Source: Bifidobacterium breve
Lineage (GTDB): Bacteria > Actinomycetota > Actinomycetes > Nanopelagicales > Nanopelagicaceae
Assembly (NCBI GenBank): GCA_945869505.1
Contig: CAMBOZ010000005.1
Span: forward strand, 1-36,897
Direction: 5' to 3'
Length of the DNA stretch: 36,897 bases
Part shown: one piece after another, positions 8,667 to 18,097 of the stretch
Layout: the number at the start of each line of letters is the position of its first letter
Position numbering within the stretch: position 1 is the stretch's first letter
The notes under the pieces: model-generated
Told to the model about the DNA's origin: nothing
Databases searched by the model: none
Seen by the model: the letters and a program-made list of their open reading frames with translations, nothing else
Translations under genes and position numbers: made by a program

Positions 8667-10304
8667 TTAGAGACCTAAATCTGATTCGAAGGCGCCGCCT
8701 TCGAGACGCTCCTTCAAAGTAACCAAGAATCTCGCAGCATCTGCACCGTCTACTACGCGGTGATCATAAGAAAGTGCAAGATAGACCATTGAACGAATCG
8801 CAATTGTTTCGCCGCCATCTTCACCCTTTACAACCATTGGACGTTTCACAATCGCGCCTAGACCAAGGATCGCAACTTGTGGTTGGTTAATGATGGGAGT
8901 ATCAAAGAGAGCACCTCGGCTGCCAGTATTTGTCAGCGTAAATGTTCCGCCACCGAGTTCATCAGGAGATACTTTATTTTCACGAGTGCGGGCAGCAAGA
9001 TCAGAAATCTTACGAGCGATTCCGCCCATATTTAAATCACCGGCGCTATGGATAACGGGCACCAAAAGTCCGCGTTCAGTGTCGACAGCGATACCCAAGT
9101 GCTCTGTACCGTGATAAATAATCTGATCATCTTCAACGGATGAGTTAAGCACTGGGTGTTGTTTAAGAGCTTCGCAAACTGATACTGCAAAGAAAGGCAA
9201 GAAGGAGAGTTTGACGCCTTCACGCGCTTCGAAAGTGGCTTTTGAACGATCTCGCAAGCGCGCAATCTTCGTAACATCTACTTCAATGACAGTAGTTAGT
9301 TGTGCGCTCACTTGAAGCGACTCGACCATGCGAGCGGCAATTACTTTGCGAAGCCGTGACATTTTTACAGTAGTACCACGCAACGGTGATACCGGAACTA
9401 CCGCATTGCTGCGTTGGGCAGGAGCAGCCTGTGCAGCCGGTGCCGACACTGCAGGCACTGAAACTGGTGCAACGGGTGCGGCCTTTGGCGCAGCAGCTTG
9501 TACATCTTCCTTGCGAATTCGACCGCCCACACCTGTTCCGGTGACGCTGGCGAGATTTACTCCGAGTTCAGAGGCGAGCTTGCGAACAATTGGAGTTACG
9601 TAAGCATCGAGAGGTTGTGAAGCAACTACTGGAGCAGCAGCAACTACTGGAGCAGCAGCAACTACTGGAGCAGGTGTGCTCGGTGCCGCTGGAACAGAAG
9701 CTGCACCGGCGCTGCCGATAACTGCAAGACGCGCACCGACAGGAACAGTTGTATCCACTGGAACATCGATTGAAATAATCGTTCCGGCTACTGGTGATGG
9801 AATTTCAGTATCAACTTTATCTGTAGAAACTTCTAGTAATGCTTCATCAACTGCAACGCTATCTCCAACGTTTTTTAACCAACGAGTGACAGTTCCTTCA
9901 CTGACGCTCTCGCCGAGTGCCGGCATAGTAATTATTGTTCCTGCGCTACTTGCAGCAGGTGCCGATGCCACTGGAGCAGGAGTAACTGGTGCGGCGGCAA
10001 CTGGAGGAGGTGTAACGGGTGCAGAGGCAACAGGTGCAGCTGGCGCTGGTGTAGACGCAGGGGCTGCGCCATCGGCGATTATTGCAAGTTCAGCACCTAC
10101 TGGAACTGTCTGATCAATTGCGACAACTATTTTTTGCAGTACGCCAGCAACGGGAGAAGGAATTTCGGTATCAACTTTATCGGTTGACACTTCAAGGAGT
10201 GGTTCGTCCATTGCAACATGGTCGCCTTCAGCCTTCAGCCAACGCGTGACCGTTCCTTCACTGACACTTTCACCGAGTGCAGGCATGGTTACTGAGAAAG
10301 TCAT
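8667..10304 (-). CDS. sucB: 2-oxoacid dehydrogenase E2 (dihydrolipoamide acyltransferase), two lipoyl domains
   Basis: E2 core of a 2-oxoacid dehydrogenase complex. In actinobacteria this gene (SucB/DlaT, TIGR02927 type) serves pyruvate and/or 2-oxoglutarate dehydrogenase. The 545 residues hold lipoyl domain 1 (about 2-78, lipoyl K43), an Ala/Pro linker, lipoyl domain 2 (about 123-198, K163), a second Ala/Pro linker, an E3/E1-binding domain (about 232-268) and the catalytic domain (about 305-545) with HRVVDGAD (H515, D519). The start [14 protein letters not shown] is supported by AAGGA 6 nt upstream; a longer reading would run into lpdA. lpdA ends 19 nt upstream. Whether succinyl or acetyl is transferred cannot be told here. 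Confidence 0.96.
   Translation of the reverse strand: MTFSVTMPALGESVSEGTVTRWLKAEGDHVAMDEPLLEVSTDKVDTEIPSPVAGVLQKIVVAIDQTVPVGAELAIIADGAAPASTPAPAAPVASAPVTPPPVAAAPVTPAPVASAPAASSAGTIITMPALGESVSEGTVTRWLKNVGDSVAVDEALLEVSTDKVDTEIPSPVAGTIISIDVPVDTTVPVGARLAVIGSAGAASVPAAPSTPAPVVAAAPVVAAAPVVASQPLDAYVTPIVRKLASELGVNLASVTGTGVGGRIRKEDVQAAAPKAAPVAPVSVPAVSAPAAQAAPAQRSNAVVPVSPLRGTTVKMSRLRKVIAARMVESLQVSAQLTTVIEVDVTKIARLRDRSKATFEAREGVKLSFLPFFAVSVCEALKQHPVLNSSVEDDQIIYHGTEHLGIAVDTERGLLVPVIHSAGDLNMGGIARKISDLAARTRENKVSPDELGGGTFTLTNTGSRGALFDTPIINQPQVAILGLGAIVKRPMVVKGEDGGETIAIRSMVYLALSYDHRVVDGADAARFLVTLKERLEGGAFESDLGL
9621..9674 (-). repeat. 18-bp tandem repeat, three copies, in sucB linker
   Basis: AGCAACTACTGGAGCAGC occurs three times head to tail (the third copy differs at its last base). 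It encodes the repeated VVAAAP of the flexible linker between lipoyl domain 2 and the E3-binding domain. Copy number could vary without breaking the frame. Confidence 0.9.
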
Positions 10305-10323
10305 AGCTATTCCTTTTCCTAAA

Positions 10324-11691
10324 TCAACCGTGAGCGTGTAATGGTTTGCCGGCAAGTGCCATGTGAGCCTCACCCATCGCTTCGGAAAGCGTTGGGTGAG
10401 CATGGATTAGTGGTGCAACATCATCTGCTGATGCTTCCCAATTAAAAATTAACTGCGCTTCCGCTAGAAGTTCTCCAACACGCGAACCAACCATATGGAT
10501 TCCAAGCACAGGTCCACCTTTTTGCGAAACCAATTTGATTGATCCAGCAGTGCGCAAGATTTGCGCTTTGCCATTACCGGCCAAGTCGTAGTTAAGTTCG
10601 ACGACATCAAATCCGCGTTCTTTTGCTTGGGCGGTTGTGAGGCCAACAGATGCAACTTCCGGTTCTGAATATGTCACGCGTGGAACACCGTCGTAATTAA
10701 TTGGTCGGGGATTGAGTCCGGCGATCTCTTCAGCAACGAGAATTCCTTCGCCAAATCCGACGTGCGCCAACTGTAAAGTAGGAATTAAATCTCCTACCGC
10801 CCATATGCCGGGAACATTTGTGCGGCACTTGTCATCGACCAAGATATAGCCACGGTCCATAGTTATTCCTTGTTCTTCATAACCTAGGTTGGCTGAGACT
10901 GGCCCGCGACCGACTGCGACTAGAAGCACTTCTGCGGTAAATGTCTTACCGTCTTCCAAAGTCACTGTAACTCCATCAGCGTTGACTGAGTGAGATTTAA
11001 AGCGGACACCTAGCTCGAAGTTAATTCCACGTTTGCGATAAGCCCGCTCTAACTGCTTGCTAGAAGATTCATCTTCCAAGGCAACTAGATGTGAGAGCCC
11101 TTCAATAATTGTTACTTCAGCGCCGAAAGATTTCCAAACAGAGGCAAACTCACAACCGATGACGCCGCCACCAAGAACTATGACGCTCTTAGGTACATAG
11201 TCCAACTTCATGGCGTGATCCGAAGTCATTACTCGCTTGCCATCTACATCTAAGCCGGGAAGTGTTTTTGCATAAGAACCCGTTGCTAGGACGATATTTT
11301 TTCCTGTGTATTTCGTACCGTTTACTTCGACAGTGTCTTTAGCGACGAGCTTTCCGTGCCCCTCAATAAAGGTGATGTTGCGAGATTTAACTAAACCTTG
11401 CAGACCTTTATGAAGTTTTGTGATCACACCATCTTTATAAGAATTCACACCAGCCATATCAATTGAGTTAAAAGTTGCGTTGATACCAAAATGGCTTGCA
11501 TCGCGAGTTCCGTCTGCAATCTCACCGGCGTGTAGAAGCGCTTTAGTCGGAATACATCCACGGTGGAGACAGGTTCCGCCGAGCTTGTCTGCTTCGATCA
11601 AGGCTACGTTTAAGCCGAGTTGGGCACCACGTAAGGCAGCTGCGTATCCGCCGCTGCCGCCGCCTAGAATTACGAGATCAAAGTTGGACAC
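10324..11691 (-). CDS. lpdA: Dihydrolipoyl dehydrogenase (E3)
   Basis: Flavoenzyme that reoxidises dihydrolipoyl groups of E2 and GcvH with NAD+. The 455-residue protein shows the FAD motif ([18 protein letters not shown]), the redox disulfide GGTCLHRGC (C41, C46), the NAD motif ([15 protein letters not shown]), the second FAD motif (GIWAVGDL) and the C-terminal HPTLSE active-site pair (H432, E437). The start is GTG at 11691 with AAGGAG 9 nt upstream. A TAGGCT -10 at 11728-11733 would give a short leader carrying that site. sucB follows 19 nt downstream, so E3 and E2 are co-expressed. Confidence 0.97.
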   Translation of the reverse strand: MSNFDLVILGGGSGGYAAALRGAQLGLNVALIEADKLGGTCLHRGCIPTKALLHAGEIADGTRDASHFGINATFNSIDMAGVNSYKDGVITKLHKGLQGLVKSRNITFIEGHGKLVAKDTVEVNGTKYTGKNIVLATGSYAKTLPGLDVDGKRVMTSDHAMKLDYVPKSVIVLGGGVIGCEFASVWKSFGAEVTIIEGLSHLVALEDESSSKQLERAYRKRGINFELGVRFKSHSVNADGVTVTLEDGKTFTAEVLLVAVGRGPVSANLGYEEQGITMDRGYILVDDKCRTNVPGIWAVGDLIPTLQLAHVGFGEGILVAEEIAGLNPRPINYDGVPRVTYSEPEVASVGLTTAQAKERGFDVVELNYDLAGNGKAQILRTAGSIKLVSQKGGPVLGIHMVGSRVGELLAEAQLIFNWEASADDVAPLIHAHPTLSEAMGEAHMALAGKPLHAHG

Positions 11692-11727
11692 CTGTTCGAG
11701 CTCCTTCGTAAAGTGATCTACCGAATG

Positions 11728-11733
11728 AGCCTA
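11728..11733 (-). promoter_or_regulatory. -10 element TAGGCT for lpdA-sucB-SDR unit
   Basis: TAGGCT on the minus strand lies in the 64-bp gap between pepA and lpdA, about 36 nt upstream of the lpdA GTG, leaving room for a short leader with the AAGGAG site. No clear -35 hexamer. Inferred. Confidence 0.4.
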
Positions 11734-11755
11734 TCTTGCCAGTTCAGCCCTGCGA

Positions 11756-13267
11756 TTACGAAATTGCGGCAGATTGAGCAAGGGCGACCAAAGATCTAAG
11801 GGCCATACCGGTGCCACCAACTGGCGTATAACCATATGGCTCACCTTCGTTATAGGCAGGGCCTGCAATATCCAGGTGAAGCCAAGGTAACTCTGGTGAA
11901 ATAAATTCTTTTAGGAAAAGGCCGGCAACCAACATTCCGCCCATTCGCTCTCCGATATTTGCCATATCTGCAACTGGCGAATCCAGTGAAGCGCGAAGTT
12001 CAACTGGCAATGGCATTGGCCAGAAAGCTTCACCGGCAGTTTTGCTAATTGCAAAGAAGTGGTCACTGAAATCTTGGTTATTGGTCATAATTGCAGCGGT
12101 TCGCGTGCCTAGAGCAACAACTTGGGCTCCTGTAAGTGTTGCCACATCAACAATTCCATCAAGTGATTTATTCTCTTGCGCCTTAACCAGCGCATCGCCG
12201 AGCACAAGTCGACCTTCGGCATCTGGATTAAGCACTTCTATTGTTTTACCACCGTACATCGTGATTATGTCACTTGGTCTGGTCGCATTATCGCTAACCA
12301 TATTTTCAGCGAGTGGTGCATAGCAATCAATTGCTACTGGAAGTTTCATCATCGCGATTGCAATTGTTGCAGCGCAAACAGCTGCCGCACCTGACATATC
12401 TGATTTCATTGCCTCCATTCCGGCGGCGGGCTTTAGCGCCAACCCACCGGAGTCAAAGGTGATTCCCTTACCAACGTATGCGTAAGTCTTTCTCGCCTTT
12501 GCTTTAACTGGGCGATATGAAATATGAAGCAGCCTTGGTGGATTTGCCGAACCTTGTCCTACCGCTGTAATTCCACCGTAGCCCTTACTTTTAAGTTGCG
12601 ATTCATTCATTACTGAAATCTTCAATCCTGCCGTTGCGCCACCAACTTTTTTAACTAAATTTGTAAATTCTTTACAGAATGAATCTGGATTCAAGTGACT
12701 TGGGGGAGTGTTAATTAAATCGCGGGTTAGCGCTGAATACTGACCGATAATGCTGGCACGCTTTATCGCATCCTTAGCACCCGCACTCCCAGCCTGCTTT
12801 GAATGAATAGTGATTGACTTCAAGCTGGGGTTGCGTTGGGCCAGAGAATCAACGCGAAATTTATTGAATACGTAAGCGCCTAGTAGAACGCCTTCTGCGA
12901 TCGCCTCCAGAGATGAGACTTTTTTGGCAGGAAGAGAAAATGTTGCACTTGAATTTCCGCACAGTGCCCGTGCAGCTGCGCCGGCTGCCCGTCTTAGCAC
13001 TTCATCATCCAGAACAGCTTTTTGCTCTCCCAGTCCAGTGAAGACCAGCAGGCGCGTTGTAACTCCAGGAACCTTAATTACTTCATCTGACTTTCCAGTT
13101 GCTCCCATATCAGCCAAGATGGGAAGAAGTTTTTTGCTGTCGAGTGCAATATCGCCACTTTCAATTACCAAATTTACTTTGCCATCTCGCGCTAATTTTT
13201 TATGAGATAAACCGACAACTAGGATCTCATCCTTGATAATTCCATCAGATAGATGAAGCGTGGTCAT
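11756..13267 (-). CDS. pepA: Leucyl aminopeptidase (M17)
   Basis: Cytoplasmic two-metal aminopeptidase that removes N-terminal residues from peptides. The 503-residue protein has the M17 two-domain layout. Metal and catalytic residues are present: K267, D272, K279 (VGKGITFDSGGLALKP), D290 (MKSDMSG) and the NPDAEGRL signature (D349, E351, R353). The start ATG at 13267 has AAGGGAG 5 nt upstream (13273-13279). It is divergent from gcvT across a 70-bp gap. It corresponds to pepB (Rv2213) in M. tuberculosis. Confidence 0.96.
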   Translation of the reverse strand: MTTLHLSDGIIKDEILVVGLSHKKLARDGKVNLVIESGDIALDSKKLLPILADMGATGKSDEVIKVPGVTTRLLVFTGLGEQKAVLDDEVLRRAAGAAARALCGNSSATFSLPAKKVSSLEAIAEGVLLGAYVFNKFRVDSLAQRNPSLKSITIHSKQAGSAGAKDAIKRASIIGQYSALTRDLINTPPSHLNPDSFCKEFTNLVKKVGGATAGLKISVMNESQLKSKGYGGITAVGQGSANPPRLLHISYRPVKAKARKTYAYVGKGITFDSGGLALKPAAGMEAMKSDMSGAAAVCAATIAIAMMKLPVAIDCYAPLAENMVSDNATRPSDIITMYGGKTIEVLNPDAEGRLVLGDALVKAQENKSLDGIVDVATLTGAQVVALGTRTAAIMTNNQDFSDHFFAISKTAGEAFWPMPLPVELRASLDSPVADMANIGERMGGMLVAGLFLKEFISPELPWLHLDIAGPAYNEGEPYGYTPVGGTGMALRSLVALAQSAAIS

Positions 13268-13289
13268 TTAATCTCCCTTAGGACTGATA

Positions 13290-13337
13290 GGCGGCAACTT
13301 ACCTGCTTTATGCTGAGGGTAAGTGTAAGTTGTCGCT
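13290..13337. promoter_or_regulatory. Mirror-image divergent promoter pair between pepA and gcvT
   Basis: A 13-bp inverted repeat (GGCGGCAACTTAC at 13290-13302 against GTAAGTTGTCGCT at 13325-13337, two mismatches, 22-nt spacer) places TAAGTT facing outward on both strands. On the plus strand TAAGTT (13326-13331) is 6 nt before the gcvT ATG, so gcvT would be leaderless. On the minus strand TAAGTT (13296-13301) would start a leader of about 25 nt with the pepA ribosome site. The palindrome may also be an operator. Confidence 0.45.
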
Positions 13338-14426
13338 ATGAAAAATTCACCACTTGCCGATAGACACATCCAACTTTCGGCGAAGATGGCCGATTTCGGT
13401 GGATGGCTAATGCCAATTGAATATCCTGGCGCTGGCGTCTTAGCTGAGCACGCAGCAGTTCGCGAAAAAGTCGGAATTTTTGATGTTTCCCATTTAGGCA
13501 AAGTCAGCGTAAAAGGTCCGGGTGCTTTGGATTTTCTCAATTCAATCTTCACCAACGATTTAAATCGAATTTCAGATGGTCAAGCCCAATACACCCTTCA
13601 CTGCAATTCCAGGGGAGGGGTTATTGACGACCTGATTGTCTATCGCAATACAAATGTTGATTTCTTTCTGATACCAAATGCCTCAAACACTAGTGATGTC
13701 GTAGCGGACTTGTTAGCCAAGGCACCAGCCAATATTGAGATCGTAAATCTGCACGAATCTTTTGGTGTAATTGCAGTACAAGGTCCGCTCTCCAAAGATG
13801 TCATCAAGAGTTTTGGAATCAATCCGGCAATGGATTACATGGCCTTTGAGCATGTCAACATCGCGGGATGCGATGTAATTCTCTGTCGCACTGGGTACAC
13901 CGGTGAGCACGGATATGAAATTGTTCCGAGCTGGAAAGATGCCGAAAAAGTTTGGGATGCCTTGGTAACGGCAATAGCCCCGCTTGGTGGATTGGTCTGT
14001 GGCTTAGGTGCTCGCGACACTCTTCGCACCGAAATGGGGTACCCATTACACGGACACGAATTAACTTTAGAAATTACACCGGTTCAAGCAGCAGCAACTT
14101 GGGCAATAGGTTGGGATAAAAGTGGTTTCAGCGGAAGAGAAGAATTGCTCAAAGAGAAGAGCGCGGGTTTACATCCGAGAATTCGTGCTCTAGTCAGCCA
14201 GGACCGCGGAATTCCACGCGCGGGTATGCAGGTGAAAAACTCCGCTGGTGAATCAATCGGCATTGTTACTAGCGGGACTTTCTCGCCAACGCTAAAGAAG
14301 GGAATCGCTTTAGCCCTTATAAGCAACTCAATTAAATTGGGCGATCAAGTAGTAATTGATGTGCGTGGGCGCGACTGCGTAGCGGAGGTTTCTAAACTTC
14401 CCTTGGTTACCTCAAACGTTCGCTGA
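13338..14426 (+). CDS. gcvT: Glycine cleavage system T protein (aminomethyltransferase)
   Basis: Transfers the methylene carbon from aminomethyl-lipoyl-GcvH to tetrahydrofolate, releasing ammonia. The 362-residue protein has the GcvT N-terminal fold with FDVSHLGKVSVKGPGAL, the catalytic-aspartate region GGVIDDLIVYR, GYTGEHGYEI, and the C-terminal barrel domain (GIVTSGTFSPTLKKGIALALI). The ATG at 13338 lacks a ribosome site and has TAAGTT 6 nt upstream, so it is probably leaderless. GcvH and GcvP are not in the window. The last 20 bp overlap the convergent ECF S-component gene. Ortholog of Rv2211c by order. Confidence 0.95.
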   Translation: MKNSPLADRHIQLSAKMADFGGWLMPIEYPGAGVLAEHAAVREKVGIFDVSHLGKVSVKGPGALDFLNSIFTNDLNRISDGQAQYTLHCNSRGGVIDDLIVYRNTNVDFFLIPNASNTSDVVADLLAKAPANIEIVNLHESFGVIAVQGPLSKDVIKSFGINPAMDYMAFEHVNIAGCDVILCRTGYTGEHGYEIVPSWKDAEKVWDALVTAIAPLGGLVCGLGARDTLRTEMGYPLHGHELTLEITPVQAAATWAIGWDKSGFSGREELLKEKSAGLHPRIRALVSQDRGIPRAGMQVKNSAGESIGIVTSGTFSPTLKKGIALALISNSIKLGDQVVIDVRGRDCVAEVSKLPLVTSNVR

Positions 14427-15210
14427 ACTCAATCGGTGTTAAGAAAGCTGCACGTTTTTTAGTTCTACGAAGCGCGGCTAAGACAGCCGGACCAGTTGTT
14501 ATTACGAGAACGCTAGTCAGTATCGCTCGTGGAATATCCCAGGCCATAGAAGATAGAAAATGAAAAGATATGAAGCGGCGCAAATTAATTTGAATATCGC
14601 CACCTGGAATAAATGAAAGTTGGGTATTGGTACCGAGTGCCCATGGCCAGAACTGAAGATTCATCAGCAGTCCGTAGCCTAAGGCTGAAACTATCGCGAT
14701 GAGGAGTAGGTAAATCTGTTCACGCCAGCCGCGTAGATCTTTGGCGAATGCGCCTGCGAATAGCCCAATCACACCCGCTGCAAATATTTGATAAGTAAGC
14801 CAAGGGCCAACGCCTCCCGTAAATAGCGCCGATGCCAGCATTCCCAGTGCGCCGAGCAGAAAACCAAATGCACTTCCGAAAACTCGCGCGGCCAATATAA
14901 GCAAGAACCACATTGGTTCTATACCGATGGCACCAGCGCCGAGTGGTCGAAGTGCGGCGAGAAGTGCAGCTAACATCCCAAGCAGGGCGACAGATTTTGC
15001 ATCGAGGCTGCGATCACTTAATTGAGTTAGCAACAGAACAAAGGCGAGTGGCATTGCAACCCAGAAGAAATATTGTGCGAAACGAGCGCTCTCCATATCG
15101 GGCGCAAAGAATGGCCAGGTAAAGCCGGCTGCGGCAAAGAGAGAAGTAAGAGACAGGGCTATTTTGGAAGAGAGAGAAAATTTGTAGATATCAGATGTAA
15201 AGGTCTTCAT
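14407..15210 (-). CDS. ECF transporter substrate-binding S component (probable cobalamin/corrinoid)
   Basis: Integral membrane specificity subunit of an energy-coupling factor importer, 267 residues with about six hydrophobic segments (IALSLTSLFAAAGFTWPFF, FFWVAMPLAFVLLL, SVALLGMLAALLAALRPL, a glycine/alanine-rich pair around FGSAFGFLLGALGMLAS, and two near the C-terminus). The start is MKTFTSDIYKF at 15210, overlapping the ATPase stop by ATGA. It is the last gene of a four-gene operon behind a cobalamin riboswitch, which makes B12, cobinamide or a related corrinoid the likely cargo (CbrT-like role). The cargo is inferred from context. Convergent overlap of 20 bp with gcvT. Confidence 0.85.
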   Translation of the reverse strand: MKTFTSDIYKFSLSSKIALSLTSLFAAAGFTWPFFAPDMESARFAQYFFWVAMPLAFVLLLTQLSDRSLDAKSVALLGMLAALLAALRPLGAGAIGIEPMWFLLILAARVFGSAFGFLLGALGMLASALFTGGVGPWLTYQIFAAGVIGLFAGAFAKDLRGWREQIYLLLIAIVSALGYGLLMNLQFWPWALGTNTQLSFIPGGDIQINLRRFISFHFLSSMAWDIPRAILTSVLVITTGPAVLAALRRTKKRAAFLTPIEFSERLR

Positions 15211-16805
15211 TCTGCGACTGCCCGCACAACATCTGAGACAGTCAGCCACGGACGAGGCGCCATAACTTTAGCCACTTGGGGCGCGAAGGCAGGCGAAGAT
15301 AGAAGTATGTCAAGGGTTGGACCATCTGCAACTACTTCACCTTCGGCTAGGAAGATAACGCGATCACAAAGTTCGGCAACTAGCTCCACATCGTGAGTTG
15401 CAATCAATACTGAACGGTTTGGTTCATTGGCGAAGTTCTTAAGTAAGGAAATCAGTAAAGCCTTTGACTGATAATCCAGTCCGCGGGTCGGTTCATCTAA
15501 AATCAAAACTTTCGGTTGTGCGGATATAACTATCGCAAGTGCCAGAGCCAGACGCTGACCCTCAGATAAATCTCGCGGATGCGTCTCCTGATTTATCGAT
15601 GGAACAATACGTTTCAAGAGTGCAAAGGTTGAACCCGGAGCACTTTGATTATCTCTATCTGCTTGTTGGCATTCGCTCTGAACGCTCTGTCCGTACAACA
15701 GGTCGCTCGGTTCTTGCGGAATGAAGCCAACTGTTTCTCGTCTAACTTGCCCTTTTAAGTCAACAGATTTAATCCCATTAATTTCAGAACTGCCGTTGGA
15801 AAGTTTATTTATACCAACCAGCGTCGTCAGTAGCGAACTCTTTCCTGCACCATTTCTGCCCATTAATGCGACAATTTCTCCACTATGTATCTGAGTTGAT
15901 ACCTCATTCAGCGCTTTCTTCTCGCCGTAAGCAAGTGATAACTTATTAGTTCTTATGGCGATCTCGCCGAGTTGACCTGCTTCTCTCGGTATATCTTTTC
16001 CGTTGTTGCGAATTTCTTCAGTCATCCTTCTAACATCACGCACGCTAAGGCCAACATCGGAAAGTCCCAGTGCTCGGGCTAGATGAACAATGGGCGGCGC
16101 AATTTCAGAGCGCTTTAATATCTCCTCCGGCAAGTTTATTTCAGCGCTGCCATCTCCAGCAATATGGATAATTCGATCTGCAAAGCCAATGACTCGTTCT
16201 AGCCGATGTTCGGCGATTACTACGGTAAGACTTAAGTCGTGGACTAAGCGATGGAGAATCGAGATGACTTCCTCGGCGGCAATCGGATCGAGTGCGCTGG
16301 TTGGTTCATCAAGTACTAAAACTTTCGGATTCATTACCAGAGCACTTCCGATAGCCACGCGTTGTTGTTCGCCTCCGCTGAGGGTGGAGATCGCGCGATT
16401 GCGAAGATGGGCAAGGGCTAACAAATCTAAAATTTCTTCAACGCGTTTGCGCATCACATCCGTGGCGATATTCAGGGCTTCCATCCCGAAAGCTAATTCC
16501 TCTTCAACGATATCGGTAACAAAACCTTGCGCGGGATTTTGGCCGACGATGCCAACTAAATGAGCCAGTTCACCCGGTCGCACCAACTGTGTGGAAACGC
16601 CATCGACTGTGATATCTCCAGCGAGAATTCCTCCAGTGTGATGGGGGACAAGGCCATTTATCAAACGCAAAAGTGAAGATTTGCCTGTACCAGTAGATCC
16701 AATTACTAAGACCATTTCGCCTTCAGCGATTTCAAAGGAGAGATCTTCCAAAATTGTCTTTGTGGAAGTTGGGTAAACCAGTGAAACTCTCGAGAAATTA
16801 ATCAT
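15207..16805 (-). CDS. ECF transporter ATPase, two fused ABC domains (EcfA1-EcfA2)
   Basis: Energises the ECF importer. A single 532-residue chain holds both nucleotide-binding domains. Domain 1 has Walker A GSTGTGKSS (36-44), signature LSGGEQQR (142-149) and Walker B VLVLDEP (162-168). Domain 2 has Walker A GRNGAGKSS (316-324), signature LSEGQR (413-418) and Walker B VLILDEP (433-439). Both are intact apart from the milder second signature (SEG for SGG). It is coupled by ATGA overlaps to EcfT upstream and the S component downstream. Fusion of the two ATPases is common in actinobacterial ECF systems. Confidence 0.95.
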   Translation of the reverse strand: MINFSRVSLVYPTSTKTILEDLSFEIAEGEMVLVIGSTGTGKSSLLRLINGLVPHHTGGILAGDITVDGVSTQLVRPGELAHLVGIVGQNPAQGFVTDIVEEELAFGMEALNIATDVMRKRVEEILDLLALAHLRNRAISTLSGGEQQRVAIGSALVMNPKVLVLDEPTSALDPIAAEEVISILHRLVHDLSLTVVIAEHRLERVIGFADRIIHIAGDGSAEINLPEEILKRSEIAPPIVHLARALGLSDVGLSVRDVRRMTEEIRNNGKDIPREAGQLGEIAIRTNKLSLAYGEKKALNEVSTQIHSGEIVALMGRNGAGKSSLLTTLVGINKLSNGSSEINGIKSVDLKGQVRRETVGFIPQEPSDLLYGQSVQSECQQADRDNQSAPGSTFALLKRIVPSINQETHPRDLSEGQRLALALAIVISAQPKVLILDEPTRGLDYQSKALLISLLKNFANEPNRSVLIATHDVELVAELCDRVIFLAEGEVVADGPTLDILLSSPAFAPQVAKVMAPRPWLTVSDVVRAVAE

Positions 16806-17548
16806 CTAAAGACCGCCAATGCAAAGGAGAGAATCAAAACTGCAGCCAGAACCACAGCTGAATCAATTCCTTGCCAACTTATTGGGCGATACCTAGATCG
16901 TTTGCGACTCACGCCATAGCCCCGAGCATCCATGGCCGCCGCTAATTCCAAAGATCGAGAAAGGGAATCTTCTAAGAGCGGTAGAGCAATTGAACGCCAA
17001 GATGGATTCTCATCTCCGCGCAACAATCTAGCGCGACGTATGCGCGAAATACTTTGCACAAGGTTGGGCAGAGCCGAAGTTGCGATAACCGTTGCAACAC
17101 CAAACTCATAAATAACTATTGGGGTCACGCGAAGTAATTTATGCGGACTTGTTAGGGAAACCGCTGCGCCGAAGAGTGAAATTACGGCGACAATTATCAA
17201 GCCTTCGTGAATTGAGGAAAATAAGCGCTCCTGGGTAATTACTCCACCTATGCGAACTCCTGCTAACCAACTTGGCAGTGGCAGAATCGGTAGCTCAAAG
17301 AGTTTGGTTCCGGGGATCGGAACGCCAATTAAGAGCCCAACTAAGGTGCGAATAATCAGAATGAAGGCGCCGATCTTTAGCGAAAACCAAAAGCTGCGTG
17401 CCCACGGAGCATCAGCAGCGAATCGCCAAACCAGAATCGTTGCACCCGCAATGGAGATTCCGGCCAGCCAAGAACTGTTAGCGCTGATTACCGCGCCAAC
17501 TATCAAGAACGACCAGATCCACCACGTCAGCGGATGCAACGATTTCAT
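16802..17548 (-). CDS. ECF transporter transmembrane coupling component (EcfT/CbiQ family)
   Basis: Membrane scaffold linking the ATPases to the S component, 248 residues. N-terminal helices (WWIWSFLIVGAVISA and following) precede the cytoplasmic coupling helices carrying the two short arginine motifs of EcfT (RRARLLRGDE and AAAMDARGYG). A C-terminal helix ends in FALAVFR. The ATG at 17548 lies 9 nt after the stop of the SCO2322-type gene, and the stop overlaps the ATPase start as ATGA. It works with the fused ATPase and the S component encoded downstream. Confidence 0.92.
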   Translation of the reverse strand: MKSLHPLTWWIWSFLIVGAVISANSSWLAGISIAGATILVWRFAADAPWARSFWFSLKIGAFILIIRTLVGLLIGVPIPGTKLFELPILPLPSWLAGVRIGGVITQERLFSSIHEGLIIVAVISLFGAAVSLTSPHKLLRVTPIVIYEFGVATVIATSALPNLVQSISRIRRARLLRGDENPSWRSIALPLLEDSLSRSLELAAAMDARGYGVSRKRSRYRPISWQGIDSAVVLAAVLILSFALAVFR

Positions 17549-17557
17549 CTATTGGAG

Positions 17558-18097
17558 TTATCTTTTGAAAGCATATGGCGTTGGTATTTCAACGCCGCAC
17601 TCTTTTGCTGGATAACCATTTATGCCACAGATCAGCCCGCTATTTGCGGCGCGGATTTTCACAGCTTGGCCAAGCACATCAATTCCTTGGGCAGACTTTG
17701 CAATTTGCACGCATTTTGTAAAGCTCTTCTGAACTTTTTCTCCTTTTGGTGCATATGCAGATCGACCAAAGTCAACTACAAGTGCGACCCGCTTTAAGTC
17801 CTTATCGGCTTTAACTCTTCGGCAGATTGAGGCGAAGTCAGGCTTTATGGATGGAGCAATAGTTGGCACATCACTTGCGTCGAAGACAAATGACCAACCT
17901 TCAACTGCACCATCTTTAACGTCGACGGTGGGCCCAGTCATTGCCGCAGTCCATGTTTTTACGCCGGGTGATGCCTGGTAGTAACCCCAATATCGCCAAC
18001 CCTTCCCGGAAGCATTTACAGGAGCTGTAAAGGCAAAGGTCGTTGTGAGTAAAAGGGTGGCTGTGATTAATCCTGATATTTTTTTCTTAGTATTCAT
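17558..18097 (-). CDS. SCO2322-family secreted protein linked to ECF transporter
   Basis: Secreted protein of 179 residues and unknown biochemical role, first gene of the ECF operon. The start MNTKKKISGLITATLLLTTTFAF gives a classic Sec signal peptide cleaved near APVNA-SGKG; a longer reading would run into the riboswitch. The mature part begins GWRYWGYYQA, typical of the SCO2322 family found with CbiQ/EcfT genes in actinobacteria. It holds four cysteines, including CGINGYPAKEC near the C-terminus. No C-terminal anchor is evident. It may help capture or present a corrinoid outside the membrane, but that is only inferred from the riboswitch and neighbours. Confidence 0.8.
   Translation of the reverse strand: MNTKKKISGLITATLLLTTTFAFTAPVNASGKGWRYWGYYQASPGVKTWTAAMTGPTVDVKDGAVEGWSFVFDASDVPTIAPSIKPDFASICRRVKADKDLKRVALVVDFGRSAYAPKGEKVQKSFTKCVQIAKSAQGIDVLGQAVKIRAANSGLICGINGYPAKECGVEIPTPYAFKR

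Noticed and set aside
10305..10403. Longer N-terminus of SucB (33 extra residues)
   Set aside because: It overlaps the end of lpdA and lacks homology to E2 proteins. An AAGGA site 6 nt before ATG 10304 fixes the start.
13268..13337. Glycine riboswitch before gcvT
   Set aside because: The gap is only 70 bp with no glycine aptamer consensus, and gcvT looks leaderless. The inverted repeat is better explained by paired promoters or an operator.
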